Below are positions 8,043-17,848 of a stretch of 64,000 nucleotides of DNA, in pieces. Position 1 is the stretch's first letter. Each line of letters starts with the position of its first letter. This stretch comes from Actinomycetes bacterium (GTDB lineage: Bacteria > Actinomycetota > Actinomycetes > Propionibacteriales > Propionibacteriaceae): contig JAEXAS010000033.1 of the NCBI GenBank assembly GCA_023458095.1, positions 3,451-67,450 of the forward strand. Reading direction: 5' to 3'. The position numbers and the translations under genes are program-made. The notes beneath the pieces are model-generated. The model searched no databases. It saw only the letters and a list, made by a program, of their open reading frames with translations, and was not told the DNA's origin.

Positions 8043-8686
8043 GACGGCCTCACCTTACCCGCTCGCCGCACGTTCTCGAAGCATTGACGGTGGATGACGC
8101 TCGGTCCGTGTTCCTCCAGCCGCTCCTGATGCAGCGCGGTGCAGTATCCCTTGTGGATGTCCAGATCGTATTGCGGATACTGCTCGTGCCACTGCGTCAT
8201 GATCCGGTCCCTGGTCACCTTCGCCAGCACTGAGGCTGCCGCGATGCAGGCAACCACCCGGTCGCCCTTCCACATCGCCAGGTTTGGCGTGACCAGCCCG
8301 TCGACGCTGAAACCATCGGTGAGCGCATAGTCCGGTTGCGGATCCAGCCCAGCGATCGCGCGGCGTAACGCAGTCAGATTGGCCTGGTGCATACCGAGAC
8401 GATCACACTCGTCGGGCTCCACCGAGACGACCGCCCATGCGAGGGACTGCTCGACGACCCGGCCATAGACCTGTTCCCGCTTTGAGGCCGACAGCAACTT
8501 GGAATCGGCCAACCCATCGATACGGCCACCCTTGCCCGTTCGCAAAATCACCGCAGCGGCAACCAACGGTCCCGCGCAGGCACCTCGCCCTGCCTCATCG
8601 GCGCCACCGATCAGAGGGAAGCCCCCTTGGCGCAAGGTCCGCTCGTAGGCATAGATATCCATATCAGAACGCATTTTGATACCCAT
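8039..8686 (-). CDS. rnhB: Ribonuclease HII
   Basis: RNase HII removes ribonucleotides and RNA primers from DNA. The metal-binding N-terminal motif IGGADEAGRGACAGPLVAAAVIL and the later GDRVVACIAAASVLAKVTRDR are complete, with GYCTALHQERLEEHGPSVIHR at the C-terminus. Length is 215 residues from the first ATG. Two further in-frame ATGs (8674, 8662) are equally possible because no strong ribosome-binding site separates them. Confidence 0.93.
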   Translation of the reverse strand: MGIKMRSDMDIYAYERTLRQGGFPLIGGADEAGRGACAGPLVAAAVILRTGKGGRIDGLADSKLLSASKREQVYGRVVEQSLAWAVVSVEPDECDRLGMHQANLTALRRAIAGLDPQPDYALTDGFSVDGLVTPNLAMWKGDRVVACIAAASVLAKVTRDRIMTQWHEQYPQYDLDIHKGYCTALHQERLEEHGPSVIHRQCFENVRRAGKVRPS

Positions 8687-8738
8687 ACCGCCTACATCCG
8701 ACTAGATCGCGCCGACGAGGACTCCCTGACGCAGGCCC

Positions 8739-9107
8739 CTAAACCTGACTCGTGAGCACAATCTCCGTTATAGTCGCGTTCTTTGGGTAGTAGTTGTGCC
8801 ATGGTTTGAACGAGTGCTTCTTATTGTCACTTGTCCGGTAATAGCCAGCGAACCGGCCCGACCAGACAGTACTCACCTTGTAGAGCTTTACTTTAGCCCT
8901 CCCGAGGCCTTCCCAGCAGGTGTTCCCTGTCGTGGACCAGGTCTTGAAAAGATCAGCTCCCGCGTCGCGATGGCAATCCCACACCCGCGCCGTGCGACTG
9001 ACTGCGGGCGCGGCCTGAGCTTCAGCAGCTGACAACGTAGAGGCGCTACCAAGAAGCGCCAACCCAACTACCATCACACAAAGACTTCTTCTCCATGCTC
9101 CACTCAT
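8739..9107 (-). CDS. Small secreted protein, possibly beta/gamma-crystallin-like
   Basis: A 122-residue protein with an export signal (basic MSGAWRRS, a hydrophobic run of about 17 residues, then SAAEAQAAP as a signal-peptidase I site). The mature part has two cysteines (WDCHRD, NTCWEGLG) and a strand-rich VKLYKVSTVWSGRFAGYYRT stretch that reminds me of the secreted beta/gamma-crystallin or Streptomyces killer-toxin-like fold. That likeness is tentative. GGAGG lies 11 nt before the chosen ATG. Base composition is clearly lower in GC than its neighbours, and it interrupts the usual lepB-rnhB pairing, so recent acquisition is likely. Confidence 0.6.
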   Translation of the reverse strand: MSGAWRRSLCVMVVGLALLGSASTLSAAEAQAAPAVSRTARVWDCHRDAGADLFKTWSTTGNTCWEGLGRAKVKLYKVSTVWSGRFAGYYRTSDNKKHSFKPWHNYYPKNATITEIVLTSQV

Positions 9108-9443
9108 AACCACACCATCCTCCATTAGCAACCAGCAGCGTCACAGCCACAAATTGACGGCAAACGCTAACACAAAACGAAGTTGTACCGATCCAGACTT
9201 AGCCCAAAGTGCTTGCATTTGGCGAGCCCATTCACCCGAAGCCCATATCTTGCCTCAACCTTGCATATCCAGCTATCGCAAAGGAGCCTAGTTGGACCTT
9301 TTCCTCAACACAAGACCAATCCCAACAGGAAAACCAGTCAAGAACTCCGCCCGGTTGGAGCGCGTTCTCCCGCACGCAGAACGCTGGGCAATAACACCAG
9401 GGTTGGCCACCGATGCTGGCGGCTCCCAGCGTCGCACACGAAG
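9108..9443. other. Lower-GC intergenic region between the secreted-protein gene and lepB
   Basis: About 335 bases at roughly 50% GC by spot counts. It should contain the promoter of the minus-strand secreted-protein gene. Short open frames cross it on both strands, but none has a good ribosome-binding site together with a recognisable product. I see no clear terminator hairpin for lepB here. Confidence 0.5.
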
Positions 9444-10223
9444 TCAACGACAGACGACGCGCGGCCCTTTGACGATCGGCTTGGCGGGCGGCGACTGTCC
9501 GGCAGGCACAGAAGCGAAGGTCACCGGTCTATTGATCGTGTGAAAACGCGAGAAGGGATAGACCACAGCCACTGCGGTGCCGACGATATCGCTGGTTGGC
9601 ACCATCGCTTGATAGCCCTCGGGCCGCCCGATGATCTTCTCATCAAGGTGACAGCGGGAATCCTGCGAGGCATTGCGGTGATCACCCATGACGAACACGG
9701 TGCCAGCCGGAACCACAACGTCGAAGGACATCGAGGACGGATCGGCCTGCCTCCCGGTGACTGGATCGACGTAGAGGTAGTCGGACTCGTTGAGGGGGGT
9801 GCCATTCACACTGACCCGACCCTTGGCGTCGCAACAGGTCACATGATCCCCGGCGACCCCGATCACCCGCTTGATCAGATGGTTTGAGCTTTCGTCTGGC
9901 GCCAACCCGATGAAGATGAGCAGTTGCTGACCCAGCCCCTCCTTCGGCGGAGCCTCACCCAACCAGCCCCGTGAGTCACGGAATACGACGATGTCGCCGC
10001 GCTGGAATGGAACGATCTTCTGGACGGCAACGCGGTCAGAGATCAGCAGCGTGTTTTCCATCGAGGAGGAGGGAATCACGAACATCTGCGCCACAAAGAC
10101 CCGCAGCAGGGTCGAGGCGATCAGTGCACCAACAACCACGATGGCGATTTCTCGAGCCCAGGAACCTGCCGTCCGCAAAGCCGAAGAAGATCGTTCCGCC
10201 GACGGCTCGTCTGGACCGCTCAC
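9444..10223 (-). CDS. lepB: Signal peptidase I
   Basis: A 259-residue membrane-anchored serine protease that removes signal peptides from exported proteins. One N-terminal transmembrane helix (~25-48) is followed by the catalytic serine box VIPSSSMENTL (S54) and the general-base lysine in HLIKRVIG (K118), then GDNP-box-like VMGDHRNASQDSR. The start is GTG after GAGGG. It sits directly downstream of rplS, the normal actinobacterial order. Confidence 0.95.
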   Translation of the reverse strand: MSGPDEPSAERSSSALRTAGSWAREIAIVVVGALIASTLLRVFVAQMFVIPSSSMENTLLISDRVAVQKIVPFQRGDIVVFRDSRGWLGEAPPKEGLGQQLLIFIGLAPDESSNHLIKRVIGVAGDHVTCCDAKGRVSVNGTPLNESDYLYVDPVTGRQADPSSMSFDVVVPAGTVFVMGDHRNASQDSRCHLDEKIIGRPEGYQAMVPTSDIVGTAVAVVYPFSRFHTINRPVTFASVPAGQSPPAKPIVKGPRVVCR

Positions 10224-10272
10224 CTCAACACCCTCTCGTCCGCACCGTGGTCACTTCCACTTGCCGGAAGGT

Positions 10273-10623
10273 TCAGCGGTCGCGCTTCTCCTTGATCTTT
10301 GCAGCTTTGCCGCGAAGACCGCGAAGGTAGTAAAGCTTGGCGCGTCGCACGTCACCGAATCGCTCGACCTCGATCTTTTCGATGATCGGGCTGTGCAGCG
10401 GGAAGGTGCGCTCAACGCCAGTTCCGAAGCTGATCTTGCGAACCGTGAAAGCCTCAGCAATACCAGATCCGTTACGGGCGATGACGGCTCCGGCGAAGAC
10501 CTGAATACGGGAACGGTTACCTTCGACGACTCGCACGTGAACCTTCACCTGGTCGCCAGGACGGAAGTCCGGGACATCATCGCGAAGAGCGGCTGCGCCG
10601 ACCTGTTCCACCAACTTGTTCAT
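10273..10623 (-). CDS. rplS: 50S ribosomal protein L19
   Basis: A 116-residue L19 at the 30S-50S interface, with the signature DFRPGDQVKVHVRVVEGNRSRIQVFAGAVI and the basic tail LYYLRGLRGKAAKIKEKR. The ATG chosen lies 5 nt after GAGG; the nine-codon upstream extension is not part of the family. In most actinobacteria rplS follows trmD, but here sdhCAB lies between them, so rplS needs its own promoter. The leader upstream can fold in two alternative ways (separate entry). Confidence 0.96.
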   Translation of the reverse strand: MNKLVEQVGAAALRDDVPDFRPGDQVKVHVRVVEGNRSRIQVFAGAVIARNGSGIAEAFTVRKISFGTGVERTFPLHSPIIEKIEVERFGDVRRAKLYYLRGLRGKAAKIKEKRDR

Positions 10624-10637
10624 GTTTTCCTCGCCAG

Positions 10638-10741
10638 TGCCACAGGTCACTTCGTGTTGAATTGAATCTGTCCGATCGAGCTTTCCCCCTGTGGCAGGAG
10701 CTCACTCGGCACAACAGCTCCCAAGTTTGCCACAGCAGGGG
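10638..10741 (-). promoter_or_regulatory. Candidate two-state RNA leader of rplS
   Basis: Three complementary elements precede rplS. In mRNA order they are: element 1 (10741-10728) CCCCTGCTGTGGCA; element 2 (10696-10685) TGCCACAGGGGG; element 3 (10646-10638) CCTGTGGCA, which ends 5 nt before the GAGG ribosome-binding site. Element 2 can pair with element 1 (11 bp with a 3-nt bulge, enclosing a GGAGCT/AGCTCC inner helix) or with element 3 (9 bp, perfect). The two pairings exclude each other, so translation of L19 could be switched. The pairing is read directly; regulation is inferred and requires a transcription start upstream of 10741. Confidence 0.45.
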
Positions 10742-10785
10742 CCACCCAAGGAAATCCGAGAACCCCGCTCAGACCACCCGGGACG

Positions 10786-10822
10786 CACCATGGCCCCGGA
10801 GCCACACTCCGGGGCCATGGTG
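10786..10822 (-). terminator. sdhB terminator hairpin
   Basis: A perfect 16-bp stem (CACCATGGCCCCGGAG / CTCCGGGGCCATGGTG) with a 5-base loop, starting 11 bases past the sdhB stop. It lacks a U-tract but is by far the strongest hairpin in this gap and would separate sdhCAB from rplS. Confidence 0.75.
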
Positions 10823-10833
10823 GCGACGTCGGG

Positions 10834-11591
10834 CTACTTGCCGTCCCGCTTGAACAGCGAGGCGATCAGATCCCGGTTCAGCTGGCTGATGGTGTCCAGC
10901 GGAATCTCCTTCGGGCAGACCGCTGCACACTCGCCAATGTTGGTGCAACCGCCGAAGCCGAGGGCATCGTGCTCGCCGACCATCTTCTTGACCCGCAGCG
11001 GACGCTCCGGCTGGCCCTGCGGCAGCATGGCCAGGTGGGTGATCTTGGCCGCCGTGAACAGCATGCCTGAATGGTTCGGGCAGGCTGCCACACAAGCGCC
11101 GCAGCCGATGCAGGTGGCAGCGTCGAAAGCCCGGTCGGCCTTCAGCTTGCTCACCGCATTGGCGTGGGCCTCCGGCGCAGCACCGGTATTCACCGACACG
11201 AAGCCACCGGCCTGGATGATCCGATCGAAGGCCGAACGGTCCACGACGAGGTCCTTGATGACCGGGAATGCCCCAGCCCGCCAGGGCTCGACGTCAATAA
11301 CCGCGCCATCGGAGAAGGACCGCATGTGCAACTGGCAGGTGGTGGTGGCCACCGGCGAGTTACCCCGGCCATGAGCAGTGCCATTGATGACCACACCACA
11401 CATACCGCAGATACCCTCGCGGCAGTCATGGTCGAAAGCCACCGGCTCTTCACCTTTGACGGTCAGATCCTCATTCAGCAGGTCGAGCATCTCCAGGAAA
11501 GACATGTCCTCCGACACGTCCTGAACCTGGTAAGTGACCATGCGCCCCTCGGACTGGGCGTTTGCTTGGCGCCATACGCGCAGGGTGATGT

Positions 11592-11595
<4 letters not shown>
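10834..11595 (-). CDS. sdhB: Succinate dehydrogenase iron-sulfur subunit
   Basis: A 253-residue subunit carrying the electron chain of complex II: [2Fe-2S] ligands in CREGICGMCG, a [4Fe-4S] set in CIGCGACVAACP, and a third cluster in CTNIGECAAVCPK. The start is a GTG that overlaps the sdhA stop (GTGA). It works with SdhA and the single membrane subunit SdhC to pass electrons from succinate to menaquinone, or in reverse as a fumarate reductase. Length and gene order C-A-B match the actinobacterial menaquinone type. Confidence 0.95.
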
Positions 11596-13603
<2,008 letters not shown>

Positions 13604-13604
<1 letters not shown>

Positions 13605-14317
13605 CAGTGAATCCATCCGAAGAGTACGGCCACCGGCATGGTCATGAAGCCGATGAAGAGCAGAACCGCCACCGCCCAGGCGCAGCCATTCAGCACCGTG
13701 CGGGCCTTGGGGCTGGTGTTGGCACCCAGGGTGGTGAAGGCACTCCAGAAGCCGTGACGCACGTGCATCGTCACGATGGCGATCCAGATGCCGTAGAGCA
13801 GCACCAGCCACCAGTTCTGGAACTCACCGATCACCATCCGGTAGGGCGAGTTGAGATAGGTCGTGGCAAAGGATCCGCTCACCAGCGCCGAATGCACCGT
13901 GAATTGCGCCAGGTGGAAGATCAGGAAGCCAGCCAGGATGACGCCACCCCAGCGCATGGTGCGCGCCGAGTAGGTCTGAGACAGGGTCTTGCGCACCTTG
14001 TAGCTCGACGGCGTCGCTGCCTTGGCCCGCGACCACAAGGTGAAGGCGGAGTACAGGTGCAGCACCACCATCGTCACCAAGAAGACACGGAAGATCCAGA
14101 TGAAGGTTCCCGGCGGAAGCGCCGGAGAAAGGATGTCGCCCTTGAGCCACTCCGCGTAGAGATCGAACTCTTCGGCGCCCAGGAACATCTTGAGATTGCC
14201 ATACATGTGCATCAGCAAGAATCCGATGAGGATCAGTCCGGTGATGGCCATAGTGGCCTTCATCGCGACTGAGGACCGTGCGGCCCGCTGATGAGGAGTT
14301 AGGGTCGTTGTCGCCAC
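13604..14317 (-). CDS. sdhC: Succinate dehydrogenase cytochrome b subunit (single membrane anchor)
   Basis: A 237-residue membrane protein with about five hydrophobic helices, for example MAITGLILIGFLLMHMYGN, WIFRVFLVTMVVLHLYSAF and ILAGFLIFHLAQF. The histidines inside these helices (LLMHM, VLHLY, LIFHL, TMHVRHG) are the expected haem b ligands of the one-subunit, two-haem anchor. The GTG at 14317 lies 7 nt after AGGG; a GTG two codons upstream is the alternative. It opens the sdhCAB operon, whose promoter should lie in 14318-14456. Confidence 0.9.
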
Positions 14318-14456
14318 GAGCACACCCTAATGAGTCTGGGGGCCAAGTGGGCTCATGGGCGTACATTGCGCGGCACACCGTCTCACTCTACGGACGCCAC
14401 CTCGCCGACTAGGCCAAACAGATCTATTTCGAAAGACTTCCCTGGCCAAAACCGGG

Positions 14457-15149
14457 TCACCCGAGCAGATCAGGGCGTCGTTCGGCAGTGATTCGTCGGG
14501 CTTCCTCGGCCCGCCAGCGGGCCACCTCGCCGTGATGTCCACTCAGCAGAACCGGCGGTACGTCCAGCCCCCGCCAGCTCGCCGGCTTGGTGTACACCGG
14601 GTACTCCAGCAGCCCATCGAGCTGGCTGCCGTGAGACTCCTCGGCCAGCGATTCGGGGTTCCCCAGCACTCCGGGCAGCAGCCGCACGATCGCCTCGACC
14701 ATGGCCAGCGCGGCCACCTCTCCCCCATTGAGCACATAGTCACCCAGGCTTACTTCACGCACGCTCATCCGGCTTCGCGCGTGCTGTGCGACCCGGGCAT
14801 CGATGCCCTCATAGCGGCCGCAGGCGAACAGCAGCCACTCGGCGTCGGCGAGTTCCTCGGCCAAGGCCTGGGTGAACCGTTCCCCCGACGGCGTGGGCAC
14901 CATCAGCACCGGCCGGTCCTGGACAGGTACCAAATCGTCGAGAGCTTCGCCCCAGGGCTCAGGCTTCATCACCATGCCTGCGCCACCGCCGTAGGGGGTG
15001 TCATCGACCGTACGGTGCCGGTCGTGGGTCCAGTCCCGAAGGTCATGGATCCCCAGATCGACCAATCCGGACTCGATCGCCTTGCCCACCAAGGAAAGCC
15101 GCAGCGCAGCGAAGTAGTCGGGAAAGATGCTGATCAGATCAATCCTCAT
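14457..15149 (-). CDS. trmD: tRNA (guanine-N1)-methyltransferase
   Basis: TrmD methylates G37 of tRNAs and prevents frameshifting. The 230-residue protein shows MRIDLISIFPDYF at the start, DDTPYGGGAGMVMKPEP, the knotted SAM-binding segment ACGRYEGIDARV and VSLGDYVLNGGEVAAL. It overlaps the end of rimM by 11 nt, so the two are coupled. It is the last gene of the rpsP-khpA-rimM-trmD group. Confidence 0.96.
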   Translation of the reverse strand: MRIDLISIFPDYFAALRLSLVGKAIESGLVDLGIHDLRDWTHDRHRTVDDTPYGGGAGMVMKPEPWGEALDDLVPVQDRPVLMVPTPSGERFTQALAEELADAEWLLFACGRYEGIDARVAQHARSRMSVREVSLGDYVLNGGEVAALAMVEAIVRLLPGVLGNPESLAEESHGSQLDGLLEYPVYTKPASWRGLDVPPVLLSGHHGEVARWRAEEARRITAERRPDLLG

Positions 15150-15645
15150 CAGGCACCTCGCTGAGGAGTCCCGGGATGGGAACGATCACCGCAACACCGC
15201 GGTCGACGTCCACCTCAGGAACCAACTCGGCGACGAACGGCACCAATCGATCACCGTGCGGGGTACGCACCACCAGCAGGTCCTGGGCTGGCGGGTGCTC
15301 CACCGCGACGATGGTTCCCACCTGCTGCTGCTCGGGGGTCACCACACGCAACCCGATCAAGCTGGCGTCGTGGTACTGATCCTCGTCCAGGTCATCCTCG
15401 CCGGCTTCGGCCCACAACTCCGTTCCGCGCAGCGCCTCAGCAGCACCACGGTCGGCCACCCCGGCGAAGGTCACCACCAGCTTGCCTTGCACCAGGGCGT
15501 GGGAAACCACGCTCAACGTGCAGCCATCGGCCCGAAGCTCGGTGCCGGGTGCGAATCGGGCCTCAATCTGGTCAGTGCGCGGACGCACCGTCACCTGGCC
15601 ACGCAGGCCCTGCGGACGTCCCACCGTTCCCACGATGATCTGCAT
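15139..15645 (-). CDS. rimM: Ribosome maturation factor RimM
   Basis: A 168-residue factor for 30S maturation that binds S19. It has the N-terminal barrel IIVGTVGRPQGLRGQVTVRPRTD and a PRC-barrel with LIGLRVVT, VEHPPAQDLLVVRTPHGDRLVPFV. The ATG follows GGAGGG closely; the long upstream extension of the open frame is out of family. Confidence 0.93.
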   Translation of the reverse strand: MQIIVGTVGRPQGLRGQVTVRPRTDQIEARFAPGTELRADGCTLSVVSHALVQGKLVVTFAGVADRGAAEALRGTELWAEAGEDDLDEDQYHDASLIGLRVVTPEQQQVGTIVAVEHPPAQDLLVVRTPHGDRLVPFVAELVPEVDVDRGVAVIVPIPGLLSEVPDED

Positions 15646-15661
15646 CGTCCCTCCAACCGGA

Positions 15662-15693
15662 TCCGCCCCGCCGCAGACAGCGGACGGGGCGGA
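15662..15693 (-). other. Intercistronic hairpin between khpA and rimM
   Basis: TCCGCCCCG pairs with CGGGGCGGA, and an inner CCGC/GCGG extends the stem with one bulged base around a short loop. It lies in the 91-nt gap upstream of rimM. It may be an attenuator or an RNA processing/stability element; no U-tract follows. Confidence 0.45.
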
Positions 15694-15736
15694 GTCGATG
15701 GCCCTCCTGAGCGGAGAACCGATGTGGTTTATGAAC

Positions 15737-15991
15737 TCAGTTGCGACGCCGGGAACGGCGATCCACGTCGACGAAATCGATGCGGATCTGTTCCCGTCCG
15801 GCAAGGGCGCTCACCACAGTGCGCAACGCGGTGGCGGTGCGACCCTGGCGACCGATCACCTTGCCGATGTCCTCGGGGTGGACCCGCACCTCAAGAGTGC
15901 GGGTGCGGCCCCGTTCATATTCGCGGACCCGAACCTCATCGGGGTTGGGGACCAAACCGCGAACCAGATGCTCCAGTGCGTCAGCGAGCAT
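15737..15991 (-). CDS. khpA: KH-domain RNA-binding protein KhpA
   Basis: An 84-residue protein made of one KH domain: LADALEHLVRGLVPNPDEV followed by the nucleic-acid-binding loop HPEDIGKVIGRQGRTATALRT. KhpA partners KhpB/EloR in other Gram-positives and affects RNA metabolism and cell elongation. It is 2 bases downstream of the rpsP stop, the standard position. Confidence 0.93.
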   Translation of the reverse strand: MLADALEHLVRGLVPNPDEVRVREYERGRTRTLEVRVHPEDIGKVIGRQGRTATALRTVVSALAGREQIRIDFVDVDRRSRRRN

Positions 15992-15993
15992 GC

Positions 15994-16485
15994 TCAGGAC
16001 TCTTCGGACTTCGCCTCGGGCTCAGGGGCAGCTTCCGCCTCGGCCGCGGCCTCAGGCTCGGTGGCCTGCGGGGCTTCCGGCTCAGCCTTGGCCTCGTCCT
16101 TCTTGGCCTTCTTGGACTTGGAGATGGCGCTGGTGGTGGGCTCGTCGGCAACCTCGGCCAAAGCCGCGTTGAACCGAGCAACCTTGTCCACCGGCTCCGG
16201 CTGCGGGTCGACCCCGGACGGGCTGGTGTCACCAGAGAACTTCTGCCAGTCGCCAGTGCGCTTGAGAATGGCGATGACGGCCTCAGTCGGCTGGGCACCA
16301 ACGCTGAGCCAGTACTGGGCGCGCTCGGAGTTGACCTTGATGACCGAAGGGTCATTCTTCGGGTGGTAGAGGCCGATTTCCTCGATCGCCCGGCCGTCCC
16401 GCTTGGCGCGGGCGTCCATCACGACGATACGGAAGTGCGGCGAGCGGATCTTGCCGAGCCGCTTCAGTCGAATTTTGACAGCCAC
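15994..16485 (-). CDS. rpsP: 30S ribosomal protein S16 with long acidic tail
   Basis: The first ~85 residues are S16 (AVKIRLKRLGKIRSPHFRIV, DGRAIEEIGLYHPKNDP, GAQPTEAVIAILKRTGDW). A further ~75 residues rich in Ala, Glu, Pro and Lys follow, ending in AAPEPEAKSEES. The start is GTG, 11 nt after AGGAG; the upstream extension of the open frame is rejected as out of family. Long tails on S16 occur in several actinobacteria and have no known function. Confidence 0.94.
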   Translation of the reverse strand: MAVKIRLKRLGKIRSPHFRIVVMDARAKRDGRAIEEIGLYHPKNDPSVIKVNSERAQYWLSVGAQPTEAVIAILKRTGDWQKFSGDTSPSGVDPQPEPVDKVARFNAALAEVADEPTTSAISKSKKAKKDEAKAEPEAPQATEPEAAAEAEAAPEPEAKSEES

Positions 16486-16673
16486 GGGTGTGGTTTCTCC
16501 TGTAGGAACTTGGGTCGATGACGTCACCGGCCCGGATGGGTGGAGACCGGCGGCGCTGTGGGGCAACGTCACCCGAATCCGGATGGATCGGTGCACGCGG
16601 GCTTGAGAGGGCACCAACGGCACAGATGCGCACGCCATTGTGCCAGATCGGCCCCCTCCGGGGCGAACCGGCC

Positions 16674-17837
16674 CTAGCCGCGCACCACGCGCCCGCGCAG
16701 GATGACCAGCTTCGGATGAGCCAGCACGGCGATGTCAGCGCGCGGATCGGCGTCGAAGACCACCAGATCGGCCCAGGCGCCGTCGCGCAGGGCCGGCGCG
16801 CCGAGCCACTCCCGGGCGCGCCAGGACGCAGCACCCAGCGCGAAGTCGGTACCTCCCAAAGTGGCAAGAAGTGCCGCCTCGGCACCGATGAGCCCATGAT
16901 CGATGCTGCCTCCGGCATCGGTGCCGGCAAACACCGGAACCCCCGCCTCGATCGCAGCACCCAGGGTCTGCCACCGTCGGTCATAGAGGTCGCGCATGTG
17001 CGCGGCGTAACGCGGGAACTTCTCCTGTCCGGCATCGGCGAAGGTCGGGAAGTTCTCCAGGTTGATCATGGTCGGAACCAACGCCACCTGACGCTGGGCC
17101 ATCAACTCGATGGTGTCCGAATCGAGGCCGGTGCCGTGCTCGATGCCGTCGATTCCGGCCCGAACCAGTTGCTGGACCGACTCTTCACCGAAACAGTGTG
17201 CAGTGACCTTGGCGCCGAGTTCATGGGCTTTGGCGATCGCAGCCTCGGCAACGGCGGCAGGCCACAGCGGCGCCAGATCGCCGGCGCTTCGATCGATCCA
17301 GTCCCCCACCAGCTTCACCCATCCGTCGCCACGGACGGCCTGGCGGGCGACCTCATCAACGAGTTCGGACGGGTCGATCTCATTGGCGTAGCCACGCAGA
17401 TAGCGCTTAGTGACCGCGATATGGCGCCCGGCGCGAATGATGCGCGGCAGGTCGGCACGTTGGTCGATCCAGTGGGTGTCGATCGGCGATCCGGCATCGC
17501 GCACCAACAGGGTGCCGGCATCGCGGTCGGTGAGCGCCTGAGCTTCGGCGATCGCGTCCGGCACCGGACCTTCGGGGCCGAGTCCGATGTGACAATGGGC
17601 GTCCACCAGGCCCGGCATGATCCAGGCATTGCGACACACGGTGACGGCGTCGGCGACCGGTTCGGTCCGCACCAGACCGTCGACGACCCACAGATGCGTG
17701 GACTCACCGTCGGGCAGCACAACCCCCGAAAGGTGCAGCGGCTGGGTCGGGATTGAACCTTCGACGGCAGCCGCAGCGTGGCTGTGGGCGAAGAACTGCG
17801 GTTCGCCGAGACCGGAGGGTAGGTGCTGGTGTCCCAT
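16674..17837 (-). CDS. Amidohydrolase family metal-dependent hydrolase
   Basis: A 387-residue protein of the amidohydrolase superfamily. Metal-binding signatures are PGLVDAHCHIGLG, the lysine-containing GWVKLVGDW, VTAHCFGEES, GIEHGTG and VFAGTDAGGSIDHG, and the C-terminal ADLVVFDADP / VILRGRVV small domain is complete. This pattern is shared by imidazolonepropionase-like and prolidase-like enzymes; the substrate cannot be told. It sits between ffh and rpsP, 11 bases before ffh in position and transcribed from the same strand. Confidence 0.85.
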   Translation of the reverse strand: MGHQHLPSGLGEPQFFAHSHAAAAVEGSIPTQPLHLSGVVLPDGESTHLWVVDGLVRTEPVADAVTVCRNAWIMPGLVDAHCHIGLGPEGPVPDAIAEAQALTDRDAGTLLVRDAGSPIDTHWIDQRADLPRIIRAGRHIAVTKRYLRGYANEIDPSELVDEVARQAVRGDGWVKLVGDWIDRSAGDLAPLWPAAVAEAAIAKAHELGAKVTAHCFGEESVQQLVRAGIDGIEHGTGLDSDTIELMAQRQVALVPTMINLENFPTFADAGQEKFPRYAAHMRDLYDRRWQTLGAAIEAGVPVFAGTDAGGSIDHGLIGAEAALLATLGGTDFALGAASWRAREWLGAPALRDGAWADLVVFDADPRADIAVLAHPKLVILRGRVVRG

Positions 17838-17848
17838 GCGGGCTCAGG

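Noticed and set aside
9183..9887. Plus-strand open frame over the lower-GC gap and the lepB 3' half
   Set aside because: Most of it is antisense to lepB; no ribosome-binding site and no recognisable protein.
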